The notes: a model not told the origin generated them from the letters alone. 64,000 nucleotides of DNA from Candidatus Steffania adelgidicola (GCF_020541225.1 NZ_CP045889.1:992001-1056000), one strand, 5' to 3'; numbered from the stretch's first letter, positions 1-13,499 are shown. Numbers and translations are program-made.

Positions 1-1757
1 ACTAAAATCTTAATGATTGGTAGAGGATATAAATCTTTAGCTCACAGAGTCCTCCGAAAGCTAGAAAATATCGTTCTTTTAGAAAACAGGGGGAAATTCT
101 ATTAAGAAAATTCCAAAGCTATTTCTAAAACAATCCTCGAAACGTTCTGCTAAGAACGTTACCTATTATTATCAACGTCAATTCTTATATACTGAGAAGT
201 ATAAAATACATATCGAAGCTTACTCAACATCTGCATCACTTCTACTTAACCAGAGATGGTTATAATTTCAATATAAGCAATGTTTTGTCGCAAGACCCCT
301 CTTATCCTCTAAGATGATCTTGCGTTTGATTATACGTGCACTCAATGCAAGCAATGAAGTACAATAATTTATTGATATTTTTTAAAAATTATCATGAAGG
401 TGTTTATCTTTTGGTTCTATAAAAATAGGATTCCATAATCCTTAGAAGTTAAATAGGCGATAAGACACATCAAGCTATACAAGTAGAATTACTACATATA
501 TGAAAATATTCAAACAGAAAAGCTTATTTTTCAGAACATGTAGAGAGAGAAATAGCCTAGTTATCTAAAACTGTGCATCCCACTTGAACTCATAACTAGT
601 TGGTATCATAAACTGTGAATTAACACTCACAGCCTAAGATTCCTTAAATCCTGGCGGCCTAATTTAGGAATGGACAAAGCAGAGAAATCAACGAAGCGTT
701 ATCATCATCAAACATAGTATTCCTGATACCATTGACTAACAATGTATGTACAACGGTGATTTTTAGGTGATCTCATTCTGAGCTGGTGCTAAGGAAGAAG
801 ATTATTACACCTAGCGGTGTTATCTATTATTTAGCGATATTAGCGAAAATTAAAGCGTTACTCACAGTAGCGACTTACAGTCGTATACGTCTTTCACTTT
901 TTCAGTTCCTCATAGCAACTCTAAGTAAGATGCTTAGATAAATAAAACCACTTCATACAATCGTATCTATTCACCTATTTGTATAATATTTTTCCTATAT
1001 TGAGTACAAAATTCAGATTGATTGATGGAATGTTGAGTGTATACGATTATATCCTCTTCCTTTCTTAATCTTTTGATACACTAATTCTCACTGCGAGCGT
1101 ATTAATAACAACAGCACACTAATGAATTTCTATTACCCTGATAACAGCACTGATACAAGAAACCTAATATTGAGGATAAGATTTATATCATCTATTACTT
1201 ATATATACCCCCACCAACACTACCGCATCTCGATTCAGACATGCATCTCTCGTGATGTTAAAAAGGAGCAAGGATCTGACTGGAGTTCTTCATGAATCAT
1301 GAAGATAAAAAGATAAAGTATTCCCAAAAAAGAAGCGAAAATATCTTACAAAATACCATATAAAATCTCACACAGCCATATCTCCCTTTGATATCAGAAG
1401 ATATCAATCTAACCGTTATCTATAGAATTTGATATAGGATAAAATATTCGCTTTCTAAAATAGAAAAAAGAAGGACTCATAATGAAACATAAGTCTTGCC
1501 ATGCAAATGTAAAGTTTTATATGAAATTACAGTGATATCTTTCTTTAAAATCAAAAATTATCCTTAAAATATCTTTATAGTTTAATTAATATACTAAAAG
1601 ATATATTTTCTTTAGAAAGAACCGCTGCATTTATGCTATAGCATCAAAATTCGAAATTCAGCTTAACTGTAGTTAAAAATCCTAATGTAATTAACATACT
1701 GAGGTCAAATAAATAACTAGTATTTATACATCATATTATCATAATTGTATTCGGTTT
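1..1757. other. gene desert left of mreD
   Basis: AT-rich, stop-filled sequence with no frame I can assign. In E. coli the genes after mreD are yhdE (maf) and rng; I could not recognise remnants of either. A short imperfect inverted repeat (TTCCTTAAAT ... ATTTAGGAA, about 639-670) is the only local structure I noted. Confidence 0.6.
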
Positions 1758-2246
1758 TTACTGTACGGAAAATTGACGATATATTTTTTGCATTAGTAGG
1801 GATAACCAAGGCCATAATATGCTATCCATCACGCTACTAAAGAATATTTCCGGGCGGAATGTAATATCAATAACTAAAAACTCTGTCCAAAATATGATAA
1901 TCTGGGTAGTTAATGACAGCAGCATTACAATTAGGGATTGTTGCCAAAGAACCTTATTACGCAAAAATGGAAATTTAAACACCACCAGATAGACGAGAAT
2001 ACTGAACGAGAGCGCATGTACACCAAGGGTGGAGCCAAGTATCAGATCCATAATTAATCCGAGGGAAAATCCAGTACCAATATTAACCCGGTGCGGCAAC
2101 GCCATTACCCAGTAAATCAGCATAAGGTTAATCCAAGATGGTCGAAAAGGGTCAAACTGACGCGGGCATGGCATGATTTGCAAGACAATTGCAATAAGAA
2201 ATGAAAGACAAATCACCCAACTAACATGGCGCTGATACCCGCTCAT
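1758..2246 (-). CDS. mreD: rod-shape-determining membrane protein MreD
   Basis: Inner-membrane member of the elongasome that works with MreB, MreC, RodA and PBP2 in sidewall peptidoglycan synthesis. The protein is 162 residues, the usual enterobacterial length, when started at MSGYQRHVSW. An ATG 36 bases further upstream exists but lies inside mreC and adds residues not found in the family. Several hydrophobic segments fit a multi-pass membrane protein. Conserved stretches include LPHRVNIGTGF, GSTLGVHAL and the C-terminal FRPEIFFSSV...LWPW. The start lies two bases after the mreC stop, so the gene is very probably co-transcribed and translationally coupled with mreC. No gene follows it. Identification rests on clear resemblance to E. 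coli MreD. Confidence 0.96.
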   Translation of the reverse strand: MSGYQRHVSWVICLSFLIAIVLQIMPCPRQFDPFRPSWINLMLIYWVMALPHRVNIGTGFSLGLIMDLILGSTLGVHALSFSILVYLVVFKFPFLRNKVLWQQSLIVMLLSLTTQIIIFWTEFLVIDITFRPEIFFSSVMDSILWPWLSLLMQKIYRQFSVQ

Positions 2247-2248
2247 CC

Positions 2249-3322
2249 TCACTCCCCTGCAACTCCATATGATAATAACCATCGCTGAATACGCGCATTT
2301 CCTATTTCTTGATCCGAAGCTGCTGGTGTATCCTGAATATTATACCCCCTAGCCGCTAGACTGCATTTGAATCCGCAAGCTGGAGGTACATCAAGAATCA
2401 CCGGCTGAGGCATATCTTGAGGTAACGGTAGTATCATCTTTATTAATCGCTCATCAGCTACCTTACGGACCTCTTCGAATGAGAGTGGAATTTTCCTTCC
2501 TCGATTGGGTACCCGGAGTAATAGCAGATAGTGTAATCGTTGTAGGTATGCTGCGGGATGTGCCTGAATAACGCTATAGGCCCGATGGGTATCAATTTTT
2601 ATCGAAGACACGACTGCTACCGGATAGCCTTCCGGAAAGCGCCCACCCAAGCCAGACGTCACCAACACATCCCCAATGCGAATATCGGTATTACTTGGCA
2701 CATGCTCTAACTGTAAATCGTTGATGCAACCATTACCAGAAACGATTACGCGAATGTTATTACGTAGTACCTGTATCGGTAATGCGTGAGCAGCATCGCA
2801 TATCAGCAGTACCTGGCTGTTAAGTTTGCTGGTACCTATAACCTGACCCACAACGCCTGTATCACTAATAACAGGTTGCCCGATATACACACCATTATCC
2901 AACCCTTTATCGATTAGCACTTGTTCTCGATAAGGATCGGTACTAATAGCGATGACCTGGGTAAATATTTTTTCTTCATCTTGGCGTAATGGTGCCCCTA
3001 ACAGTTTTCGTAGTAAATTATTTTCTTGCTTGTACTCTCCTAACAGTAACTGCTCGCTGTTCTTTAACAACAAACTCTTTCGCAGAAGCCGATTTTCCAA
3101 CATAAGCTCAGTATGACTCGCGAGTATCCGCGATATGTTATCTAGTATCTGGCTTGGAGCATGGGCTAGAAAATAAAAAGGACTAACAACCATATTAAGA
3201 TCGGTGCGGATCTTCAGAAATATCCCCAATTTGCTATCACCAATGATAGCGGCAATAGCCACAATGACCGCTAGAAGAAGTCGTAATTGCAGAGCAGAAC
3301 CTCTACCAAACTGAATCCTCAT
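2249..3322 (-). CDS. mreC: rod-shape-determining protein MreC
   Basis: Periplasmic scaffold of the elongasome, anchored by one N-terminal membrane segment (about residues 13-28) and followed by a coiled coil around residues 60-115 (LENRLLRKSLLLKNSEQ). The beta-rich core then carries family hallmarks: GQPVISDTGVVGQV, LLICDAAHALPIQVLRN, DVLVTSGLGGRFPEGYPVAVV and YLQRLHYLLLL. The protein has 357 residues against 367 in E. coli. The core is well conserved, but the last 60 or so residues do not follow the Pro/Gln-rich E. coli tail, which is variable in the family. It sits 97 bases after mreB and 2 bases before mreD in one operon. A GGGG Shine-Dalgarno-like run lies upstream of the ATG. Confidence 0.97.
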   Translation of the reverse strand: MRIQFGRGSALQLRLLLAVIVAIAAIIGDSKLGIFLKIRTDLNMVVSPFYFLAHAPSQILDNISRILASHTELMLENRLLRKSLLLKNSEQLLLGEYKQENNLLRKLLGAPLRQDEEKIFTQVIAISTDPYREQVLIDKGLDNGVYIGQPVISDTGVVGQVIGTSKLNSQVLLICDAAHALPIQVLRNNIRVIVSGNGCINDLQLEHVPSNTDIRIGDVLVTSGLGGRFPEGYPVAVVSSIKIDTHRAYSVIQAHPAAYLQRLHYLLLLRVPNRGRKIPLSFEEVRKVADERLIKMILPLPQDMPQPVILDVPPACGFKCSLAARGYNIQDTPAASDQEIGNARIQRWLLSYGVAGE

Positions 3323-3376
3323 AAGCTATTTATTTCCCCTAATAAAAGAGGGTATCATCCAACATGGATCATTCAA

Positions 3377-3396
3377 GCATTACCCCGGACTAATGC
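3377..3396 (-). promoter_or_regulatory. hairpin in the mreB-mreC spacer
   Basis: A 6-bp stem (GCATTA/TAATGC) encloses a GC-rich 8-base loop in the 97-base spacer between mreB and mreC. It has no T-run, so it is not a classical terminator. It could act in RNA processing or partial attenuation that would let mreB be expressed above mreC and mreD. The role is inferred; only the structure is seen. Confidence 0.35.
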
Positions 3397-3419
3397 CCTC
3401 CTCCCTTTTACGAGAAGAT

Positions 3420-5299
<1,880 letters not shown>

Positions 5300-5905
5300 C
5301 TTATTCGCGACGATAACCATGAAAAACCCCTTAAAAATCATACGTAGCTGGCAGTACTAATGCTCTTCTAATGTAGCGGCGCTGTTCCACAGCAATCTCA
5401 AAAACCCCTGGATCGGTATTAAAAACAATGATCAGCATAGCTTCTTCCTACACTTCGATGAAGCTACGAGGCATATAGTTTAAAATTTCTAAATAATCGG
5501 GAGGCTCCATAATAAATTTCTGAATTTCGCGCACTACTACTGCTTGAAAGGCGCGAGAGGTGCCGGAGCATTTATGAAGAAAGAAACGAACAGCATTGGG
5601 GTTGTTATCAAGAAATTCCATAAATGTCACCATTGAGGTGCAAATCACATTCCCACCATTACCGATCCACTGATATGGTTGACACATTAACTAATGCAAC
5701 ATGAGACCGCTTTCATCTACCATAGTGAGACCTAACTAATTTACATCTCGTAAATGGCGATAAAACGAGGTGGGTGCAATACCGACTTCTCGCGAAACTT
5801 AGCGTAAGCTCAAACTGGTGAGGCTGCGTTCTGCGCTTAACTGACTACATCCTGCGCAATAAGCGAACGCCGGGTCCGTTCTTTTTGTTTCACTCTAACG
5901 CCCAT
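5300..5905 (-). pseudogene. fabR: decayed fabR, fatty-acid regulator of the TetR family
   Basis: FabR represses unsaturated fatty-acid genes (fabA, fabB). The fossil opens with a readable start (MGVRVKQK) at 5905, degenerates through the helix-turn-helix region, and then shows a clear 79-codon open stretch at 5448-5687. That stretch contains STFMEFIGNNPNA-like [20 protein letters not shown], then [21 protein letters not shown] and [12 protein letters not shown], all close to E. coli FabR. After a stop at about 5445 the remaining C-terminal third can still be followed (EAMLIIVF, VEQRR, GYRRE) with more stops and frameshifts. Several independent lesions make it certainly non-functional. Its E. 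coli neighbours sthA and yijD could not be found. Confidence 0.87.
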
Positions 5906-7331
5906 ATAAACGATCTTTCCCTCCTAATCAACGTAAATCGACCACTATATTAAAATATATTTCCATAACCTGACACAGCTTCGGTGTATTAAGTTGAAGT
6001 GTTATAAAATATTGACTTTTTAAATATCGATTTGTATCAATACCTACGTTTTAAGTATTCGGATTTAAACCCACGACCTGCATGGAAGGCGCGTCGGAAA
6101 ATCATATGACGGTATATAAACGATATTGCGTCTCCAAAATAGTATAGCTTCTTCTGAAGTGATTTTTTATAATACTATATATTGATGTTTTTACAAAACA
6201 TAGTGATATATTTCTTTATGATGTTAATTAAGGTGATTCCTAAATTCCAGTGCGCAAAATTCGTTTAATGCGATTCATACCTCTTTTATATGAATTGAGA
6301 AGTCGCTTTATAAAACATCTTCCACGTACTCATTACATTTCTGGATGATGCCATGCTTTTAAAAATAGAGTCATTAGACGAATGAAGTGTTCTTGTTTAA
6401 TCTCTGAATATCAGCGACCAAATTTATATTTCTTTATAGCAAAATCATTACTCAGATTAACAAAATACTTTATCGATTCCTTGTTATTCTCCGTTAGTAC
6501 CTGAGTACCCCGATGAAGAGATAAGGCAAGTGGGCTGGTCAAGAATGCAAAGTTGAAAAATTTATAGATACAATATGATGGCTAAATGAGATGTCATTAA
6601 ACATTTTTGAAAACACTTGTATCTACCGGATGGAGATAATTGAATTTCTAGTTTTTAGTATGCCCTTAATAACATGGTCTTACCATCTATCTCATGTAAT
6701 AAAATCGTTTTCTTTCATAAGAAAGCATCCACTAATATAAAATCAATCGATATAGAAGATACTCTGCTGTTTCATTATCAATAAGCGGTCAGCTTATATC
6801 TTTAATCGTACTTATAAAGTATACACAAGTCTTCTAACTTTCCTGAAGTTTCGCCCTATTTTAGAAAAAGTGATTACTTAACCATCAAGGCGCATTATCA
6901 TGATTTTTACCCTTAAGTATATTACCCAATAACTGTATACATAAAAAAGACTAGCTGATAAGTATTTATATCATTATTTGAAATGAATGTAGCAGTTTAA
7001 CGCATTTGAGATGCAAGGTTGATATAAAACGGATTTACTGCTATTAGCAGACTGGAATCTATATCTGCGTAGATAAAAACATTATTTGACGTATGTGACT
7101 AATTCAATCAAACGCTATATAGCATTTCTTGAGAACTCACTCGTTTCACTCTATAACATAGAAATATTTTTAATTAGATACTCTCATAACCAGCACAGAC
7201 ACCATTCCAACACTAATCGTCAGAACAAACGATTCAGCACTATAATGCCATACCACAGATCTATCTATAACAACACTGGGGATATTGCATCCCGGTAATT
7301 TATGCAGCTTATAGGATCTCATATGGAGATC
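5906..7331. other. gene desert between fabR remnant and engB
   Basis: About 1.4 kb of AT-rich DNA without a supportable gene. polA and spf, which converge on engB in E. coli, are not recognisable. A 70-codon open frame at 7086-7298 (plus) has no family features and I treat it as chance. Confidence 0.5.
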
Positions 7332-7334
7332 CTA
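7312..7334 (-). terminator. hairpin overlapping the engB stop codon
   Basis: A perfect 9-bp stem TAGGATCTC/GAGATCCTA with a 5-base loop covers the last codon of engB and the sequence after it. There is no good T-run on either side, so it may be a 3'-end stabilising hairpin rather than an intrinsic terminator. A second small hairpin, GGGAT/ATCCC, lies at 7279-7293. Confidence 0.4.
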
Positions 7335-7949
7335 ATAGGGATTATTACCAAACCAGACATCAAGTTTCTGCCACAATGTATCTACTCCCTGTTTTTTTAC
7401 GGCTGAAAACGTTGCAATCTGAACGTCTCCTATAAACTCTAATACTACTTTACGTACCAGCTTTAACTGTGCTTTACATTTTTCAGGAGATAATTTATCA
7501 GCCTTTGTAAGTAAAACTAGAATCGGGATATTCACGTTTGCAGCCCAGGCAACTATTTTCCGATCAAGTTCTTTCATTGGGTGACGGATATCCATGAATA
7601 TCACTAGTCCCTTTAGACTATCTCGCTTTTGTAGATATTCGCTTATAGCTTGCTGCCAATTACGTTTTACGTTTTCCGGTACTGCCGCATATCCATAACC
7701 AGGTAGATCTACCAGACGAATACCTTGTTCTACCTCGAATAGATTAATAAGCTGCGTGCGTCCCGGAATTTTACTAGTCCTTGCTAAGTTTTTCTGATTT
7801 GTCAGGATGTTAATCGCACTAGATTTTCCGGAATTAGAACGTCCTACGAAGGCAATTTCAATCCCGTTATCCACTGATAAATCTTGAATTGTCGCCGCGC
7901 TTTTCATAAAATGAGTTATGTGATAATTATAAGATTTTGTCAACGACAT
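7332..7949 (-). CDS. engB: ribosome biogenesis GTP-binding protein EngB (YihA)
   Basis: Essential TRAFAC-class GTPase acting in late assembly of the large ribosomal subunit, cytoplasmic. The protein is 205 residues against 210 in E. coli. G motifs are intact: G1 GRSNSGKS near residue 36, G2 within [13 protein letters not shown]3 [10 protein letters not shown]4 LTKADKL and a G5-like [10 protein letters not shown] purine-rich AGAGAGAAG precedes the ATG. It stands alone, with deserts on both sides, and its E. coli neighbour polA is not in the window. Strong retention while everything around it decayed fits an essential role. Confidence 0.96.
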   Translation of the reverse strand: MSLTKSYNYHITHFMKSAATIQDLSVDNGIEIAFVGRSNSGKSSAINILTNQKNLARTSKIPGRTQLINLFEVEQGIRLVDLPGYGYAAVPENVKRNWQQAISEYLQKRDSLKGLVIFMDIRHPMKELDRKIVAWAANVNIPILVLLTKADKLSPEKCKAQLKLVRKVVLEFIGDVQIATFSAVKKQGVDTLWQKLDVWFGNNPY

Positions 7950-8952
7950 CTTCTCTCTTTGTAAAAGAACATATTAGTATGTTGCTATATATTATTAATG
8001 ATAATGATATATTTTGTGATTAATGAAAATTGCTTATGATTGTCTATTGTTGTATATAGTGTCGCGATTTTATCGCACATCATATTTATCTTTAACAATA
8101 GAGAATTTTACAAGCATGCCATTAAAGATACCCATATTCATTTAAATTCTAGCTCACCGCTTTGATGTAAATCACAGGTTATCAAGTAAGCAGCGAGCAT
8201 CGGTATCGTATCGCACGTTTCTTTTTATAACTTTTCCTTCCGTCCGACTGAGTTCACACTAGAAAATAATTAAACAAGAGGGATTTCAGATATCTGAAAT
8301 CGATCACTATATGTTAAGCAATAGTGCACCGATGTAACTAGAATCGGATTCTAGAATATGTTTCACTTCATTTAGTTACCATGACAAAATTAGATCATGA
8401 ACACTTGAATTGTTGAGTATTTTGCTTAAAAAGCCATAAACTAATTAATCGAAATTCGAATGATTCCGAGGATCAAAAGACGACACAGATAGTAAATATT
8501 AACTCGCAGACTGCTTAAATTCATTTCAAATATTATATGACAACCTCTTAGTAAGAGTCACTCTCTGCACTGAAATCTTGTATCATTCTATATAAAAAAT
8601 GCATAATGTATTCAGATACAATACAAAATGATTTTAATTCACTATTTTATACACAACATTATATCAGAAAATAAGTATTTTACTTATATTAGTGAATTGA
8701 GAAATCCATAGATATAGTGGAAAATTGTCAATATGATAAAGGACAGTCTTTATATATTTTTACATCATAGATGTATATATTTTTTGTATATTCGATTTCA
8801 TCGAATTCAAGCAGATTTCTATTATCACTGGTGAATAAAATTCGATCATTTACACTCAAACCGTTGTCAATAACCTCTATCTTATCTAACTATTTCTCTT
8901 CAAAATTTTATATATGCATGAACAGATCATGATATAATATATTAATTACTAT
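7950..8952. other. gene desert between engB and tehB
   Basis: AT-rich, no supportable gene. csrC and yihI, which lie here in E. coli, are not recognisable. Confidence 0.55.
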
Positions 8953-9822
8953 CTACTGTATTGTTTTGCAGGCCAATAACGTTGCGAATCGTAGATTTAT
9001 CCGTTCACCGTTAACTTTTGTTTTATGTAATTGCCCCACATCCTCATTATATTTCATAATTTTCCAGTCTTGATAATAATCCTTAAGCTCACCGGCTTGA
9101 AACCTGAACGGAAAAGGCAGAACACAAGGATAATCATCACTATCCATCGCCGTAACGATAAGATTATATCCACCAACTGCGGTACATGCCTTAATATTAG
9201 TAATCAATAACGGGATACGAGCCGGGTTTAAAAACATCCATACCACGGTAGAAAGAATAAAATCGTAGATACCCTCAATAATTACGCTGTTTAAATCCCG
9301 CACGTCAGCGCTCACTACCAAAGACAGCGCCTCTCTGCGTATTACAGTCTGTAACCATTCTATGCTCGCTTGGTTTTTATCCCATGCAGTTACATTAAAA
9401 CCCTTTAAAGCCAGATAAAGTGCATTACGCCCTAATCCGCAACCCAAATCTAGTGCTTGGCCAGGTGCGACAACTCGGACAGCATCAACGACATCGGAAT
9501 GCGTTGTGATTAACTGATATTTTTTATAGAAATAATGTTCAGCAGAACTGTATAAACTTAATTGAAACTGCACATCTTCAGAGAAGGATAGTATCCGATA
9601 GTATTGATGAGGCTCAATAAAATCTGCTTTACTGTGAACCTTGGAGATAAAGGTTTTGGTGAAATCACCAGATTCCGTTACAAAAACGCAGGTTAAGGCC
9701 CCACGAAAAATAGTGAACTTTATCCACGTATCTTGTTCTGTTTTATATCTGAGATTACAGCGTTGCCGTAGATCTCTGCTGTTCCATATCGGCATAATTT
9801 GATAGGGAAATAGATCTTTCAT
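8953..9822 (-). CDS. tehB: TehB-type SAM-dependent methyltransferase, long form
   Basis: Tellurite-resistance methyltransferase family; uses S-adenosylmethionine. At 289 residues this is the two-domain form seen in Haemophilus (286), not the 197-residue E. coli protein. Residues 1-90 form the N-terminal TehB domain (QMPVW-like YQIMPIWN near the start, IEPHQYYRI near 68). The methyltransferase core follows: LDLGCGLGRNALYLALKGF (motif I), VTAWDKN, FILSTVVWMFLNPARIP, GGYNLIVTAMD, and the conserved C-terminal KYNEDVGQLHKT...RFATLLA. The frame is clean and long, with no tehA beside it. The physiological substrate in a host-restricted bacterium is unknown; thiopurine- or oxidant-type detoxification is only a guess. 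Confidence 0.9.
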   Translation of the reverse strand: MKDLFPYQIMPIWNSRDLRQRCNLRYKTEQDTWIKFTIFRGALTCVFVTESGDFTKTFISKVHSKADFIEPHQYYRILSFSEDVQFQLSLYSSAEHYFYKKYQLITTHSDVVDAVRVVAPGQALDLGCGLGRNALYLALKGFNVTAWDKNQASIEWLQTVIRREALSLVVSADVRDLNSVIIEGIYDFILSTVVWMFLNPARIPLLITNIKACTAVGGYNLIVTAMDSDDYPCVLPFPFRFQAGELKDYYQDWKIMKYNEDVGQLHKTKVNGERINLRFATLLACKTIQ

Positions 9823-12574
9823 AGATTTTGTTTTGCCGCCTAACTGACTAGGACCGTCCTCATTTGTTGGTGATAAGCATATCTCTAGAAAAATATAATG
9901 TGATTGTTCTTTTATAATATAAGTATCTAGCTGTAATTGAGCCTGGTTTTTTTCACCAGAATTTCTCGGTATATTTTACCTAATCTAACAATCATGGTTA
10001 TATTAGAGGTATAATACCGCCAAATAGTGCCTGAAAAATTTCACGAGTATAAGAACTGAATATTAATTTAGTATATATCTAATATGAACATATTTCGTGC
10101 TGAGTTCGATATCTTTTTGCTTTGTCTCGCGATCAATTATGTTTTATGTCTAGAAAACATATACTCTGTCATTTATCCGAATATTTCACTCTGCTATATA
10201 ACGCATTAATTCCATTAGTAAAATCTACTAATATATAACTTTTAAATCACAGATAAACTTGAGACTCTGCCTAACAAATTTATTATTGACGTCAAACCAG
10301 CTATCTTGATAGCTTTAGCATCGTTTTTAGATTTCGTGGGTGTAACACCCTATGTCAAAAGGATGGGATCCTAGCTTAGCTCCCTTCCCACTTTCTACAA
10401 GTAAGGGGGAAAAATTCATTATCGTGATTAGTCATCTGGAAAATAACAAGCTATATATCTTGCGGATCTAAACTTAAAAAAGTTTAGCAAAAGTAAACGC
10501 ATTCTTTACCATACATAGCCTCCCTAGACAGCCTATATATCTTGATTAAAATTAACTCCTGTTAGTCAGAATATAAATTCTTTCTTTAAGAGCTACGTCT
10601 GTAACATCTTTAATTATCGTTAATCTGGTAATAAATGACCCAAAATGAAGTGATGGGGCATACATTTTAGATACTGCTTTAAATATTGTAGTAATTTATT
10701 CAAAAAGTTAAACTACAGCAGCTTACCCATGGAAATGGGTAACGCTTATAAGTTGCCAGCTATAATAGCACCGGCCAAAAAATAATCTTTGATAAAAGAT
10801 AAAGGCAATCTTAGCTCGCTGTATGACCAACCTTTATAAGTACACATATAAAAAGAGCGGTAGCTCATATATGCACAGACACTACAATAGTTAATCATGC
10901 TATTTAAATGTATTCAGAAATATTTTTCCAGCTATGAAATCCAATATTCTCTGTAGGAGATGTTTAAATTCAGCAACTAATCTAATAATAAAAATACACC
11001 TACCAGGTGTATGCCCTTAATACAATGTATGCTCCATCTTCAATCATTTCCTTACTATACGCCTTTTACAAAAAAAACCATGTAGAACAGTATGTTCTAA
11101 TACTATTTAAGTATATATGAATCTTAATGAAGATCAATATCTTTCTAGTAAAGGCACTTTATGATAGAAATAAACCCAGAACATTCTTTAACGTGGCTAT
11201 TCGAGCGGTTATTTCTTAATGACGAATCAAAGGCTACCTAAAGAATGGAAATGCGATTTCTTTATAAAGATATCACATCCACTTAATTTTAATTATTGTG
11301 TTTATATAGTAAATTCACTTGCTCTTTGAGATGACATGTTCTAGTCTTGATAGACTATAGTGTTGATGAAAAAAGACGTATTTTTTTCTATCATAGATAG
11401 ATAGCACAGACCTGTTAGCTATATCTCTATATTTTTTCTATTTCCGAAGCCAATTTAGCATAACAAACAAGCAAGGAAAATATCTATTACGCTCTGGATG
11501 CGCTGTTCTCAGTCTAGATAAGCTTACTGCAATTTAGTCGCTTGGTATCATTCAAAACAAGCTCTATACTTTTTTCTAAATATACCAATTCAGCGTATTC
11601 TCAACCTTTTTTCTAGAGTAGAAAACATGGTTTTCAAATCCATTGTTACGTAACTTATTCCATTACTCAATTGTGCTTCTTTTTATACAAACGCGAAAAT
11701 AGCATAATGCAGTAATCTGTATTCAGCAATAAACAATCAAATTGTTATCACTTTATGGCGATAGATTGTTCCGGGTCTGAAAAGCATTGTATAGATACCT
11801 TCTCGTACTCTGTTATTGCCTGATACTACAAGAGTAACTAATTGAGATTAGTTATGTAAAATTGTATATGCACCATCTATCGTTAGACGCAATTTGCAGT
11901 TTAAAACTTTGATCACACGTTATTAAAAATGATAAATCGCATTATTCGCAATAAAAAGATAACGATGTAAATTTTTGGTTAATATTTTCAAATTATGTTC
12001 ATATTGATATTTAGATGATTATGGTTAGCGCTTTTGGAAGCGTGATGCTGTATCTTCAATGTATTTGACTTTATGATTTCAAATAATGCTCTCACTCCGT
12101 ATCTTGTAAAATATCGAGCAAATCACATTCAAAATACGGGTCAAAAGTTTTTTAAAATTCATACAAACCCAATAATCCATGGTTGATAACGTAGGAAAAC
12201 CATTATGCCTTGCATACAGAAAACAGTGTCATCTCTAAAGAATCAGAAATGCAGTCATCCTTCTCAACACCATCACATTATTACTTTTCATAAACGATCA
12301 GTTTTAAACTGCTATCTCGCTTAGTTAAAGTGGATAATAGACTTTAAGCTTACCTTAAATTCAGCTCTGATTTTTGGCGCTATTCGTTACTTCGCGATAG
12401 AAATACATCATGAGGATGTTCTCTAAAGTAGATTATTTAGCATGCTTCTTAGAAGATGGTAAATGACCCTGATATAGATCTTGATCTAGGACTAAATCGA
12501 GCGTCCTAAAAAAAACGTTACAAAGGCTGGGCGAGTCGATGTTTACTTGCTTTTAGATAGGTGCCAAAAGTACC
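9823..12574. other. 2.7-kb gene desert before dapA
   Basis: AT-rich, densely stop-interrupted DNA. gcvR, divergent from dapA in E. coli, would be expected near the right end on the minus strand, but I could not read it. A GC-richer patch at about 10335-10415 contains the small hairpin GGGTGTAACACCC; I could not assign it. Confidence 0.5.
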
Positions 12575-12604
12575 ATGAATAACCTGTTTTTGGAGGAATG
12601 GTCA

Positions 12605-13483
12605 ATGTTTACAGGAAGCATAGTTGCACTAGTTACTCCGATGGACGAAAAGGGTGCCATCGACCGGGTCAGTCTGAGAAAATTAATCGATTATCATGTC
12701 GCCAGCGGCACCAAAGCGATTGTGTCTGTGGGAACGACCGGAGAAACATCTACCCTGACCCATGAAGAGCATGGTGATATGGTAATGTGGACCCTGGAGC
12801 TGAGCGATGGACGCGTTCCTGTCATCGCGGGCACTGGTGCAAACTCTACCGCCGAAGCTGTATCTCTGACCCGACGCTTTAACGACAGCGGCGTAGTTGG
12901 GTGCCTCAGCGTTACGCCATACTATAACCGGCCCAGCCAAGAAGGCTTATATCAGCACTTTAAAGCTATCGCTGAAAGCAGTAATTTACCGCAGATCTTG
13001 TACAATGTACCAACACGTACTGGTTGCGATATGTTGCCACCGACTGTCGCTCGGCTAGCGGAAATCAACAATATTATTGGTCTTAAGGAAGCAACCGGAA
13101 ACTTAAGCCGTGTTAGTCAGATTCAAGATTTACTCAATACTGATTTCCTACTCCTAAGTGGAGACGATGCTAGTGCCTTAGATTTTATGCAACTTGGTGG
13201 TCAAGGAGTAATTTCCGTAACAGCAAACATTGCCGCAAAGGAAATGGCGCACCTTTGTGCACTGGCAGCCGAAGGTAATTATACTGATGCGCGGCGTCTA
13301 AATCAGCGCCTAATGCCACTACATAAGACACTATTCTTCGAACCCAGCCCCATACCGGTTAAATGGGCGTGTAAAGTATTAGAATTAATAAAAACAGATA
13401 CCCTAAGACTCCCGATGATGCCCCTGACAGAGACGGGTATTTGCGTAGTGAAGCAGGCGTTAATAGATGCCGGTTTACTCTAA
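12605..13483 (+). CDS. dapA: 4-hydroxy-tetrahydrodipicolinate synthase
   Basis: First committed step of the diaminopimelate/lysine pathway: condenses pyruvate with aspartate semialdehyde in the cytoplasm, forming a homotetramer. The protein is 292 residues from MFTGSIVA, the family start. It is preceded by a strong Shine-Dalgarno GGAGG about 10 bases upstream, so the ATG at 12575 is rejected. It aligns without gaps to E. coli DapA. Catalytic residues are present: Thr44/Thr45 in VGTTGE, Tyr107, Tyr133 in ILYNVP, Arg138 and Schiff-base Lys161 in GLKEATGN. bamC follows 16 bases later, the standard enterobacterial dapA-bamC arrangement. Works with DapF (51354-52169) for wall DAP and lysine. Confidence 0.98.
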   Translation: MFTGSIVALVTPMDEKGAIDRVSLRKLIDYHVASGTKAIVSVGTTGETSTLTHEEHGDMVMWTLELSDGRVPVIAGTGANSTAEAVSLTRRFNDSGVVGCLSVTPYYNRPSQEGLYQHFKAIAESSNLPQILYNVPTRTGCDMLPPTVARLAEINNIIGLKEATGNLSRVSQIQDLLNTDFLLLSGDDASALDFMQLGGQGVISVTANIAAKEMAHLCALAAEGNYTDARRLNQRLMPLHKTLFFEPSPIPVKWACKVLELIKTDTLRLPMMPLTETGICVVKQALIDAGLL

Positions 13484-13499
13484 CTTTTAGGAAAATTTC

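Noticed and set aside
6040-6120. DNA resembling the THWGTIPSKALRH region of sthA, which is divergent from fabR in E. coli.
   Set aside because: Only about 35 bases look similar and no flanking SthA sequence could be read.
7086-7298. 70-codon plus-strand frame left of engB, tested as a polA tail.
   Set aside because: It lacks any Pol I C-terminal motif such as VHDELVFEV.
10335-10415. GC-richer patch with a GGGTGTAACACCC hairpin, considered as a tRNA.
   Set aside because: No cloverleaf, no T-loop GTTCRA and no acceptor pairing could be drawn. No tRNA was found anywhere in the window.
12683-12940. 85-codon frame antisense within dapA, and similar antisense frames inside mreB, ftsY, ybiT, rpiA and lpxK.
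   Set aside because: Shadows of strongly conserved genes on the other strand.
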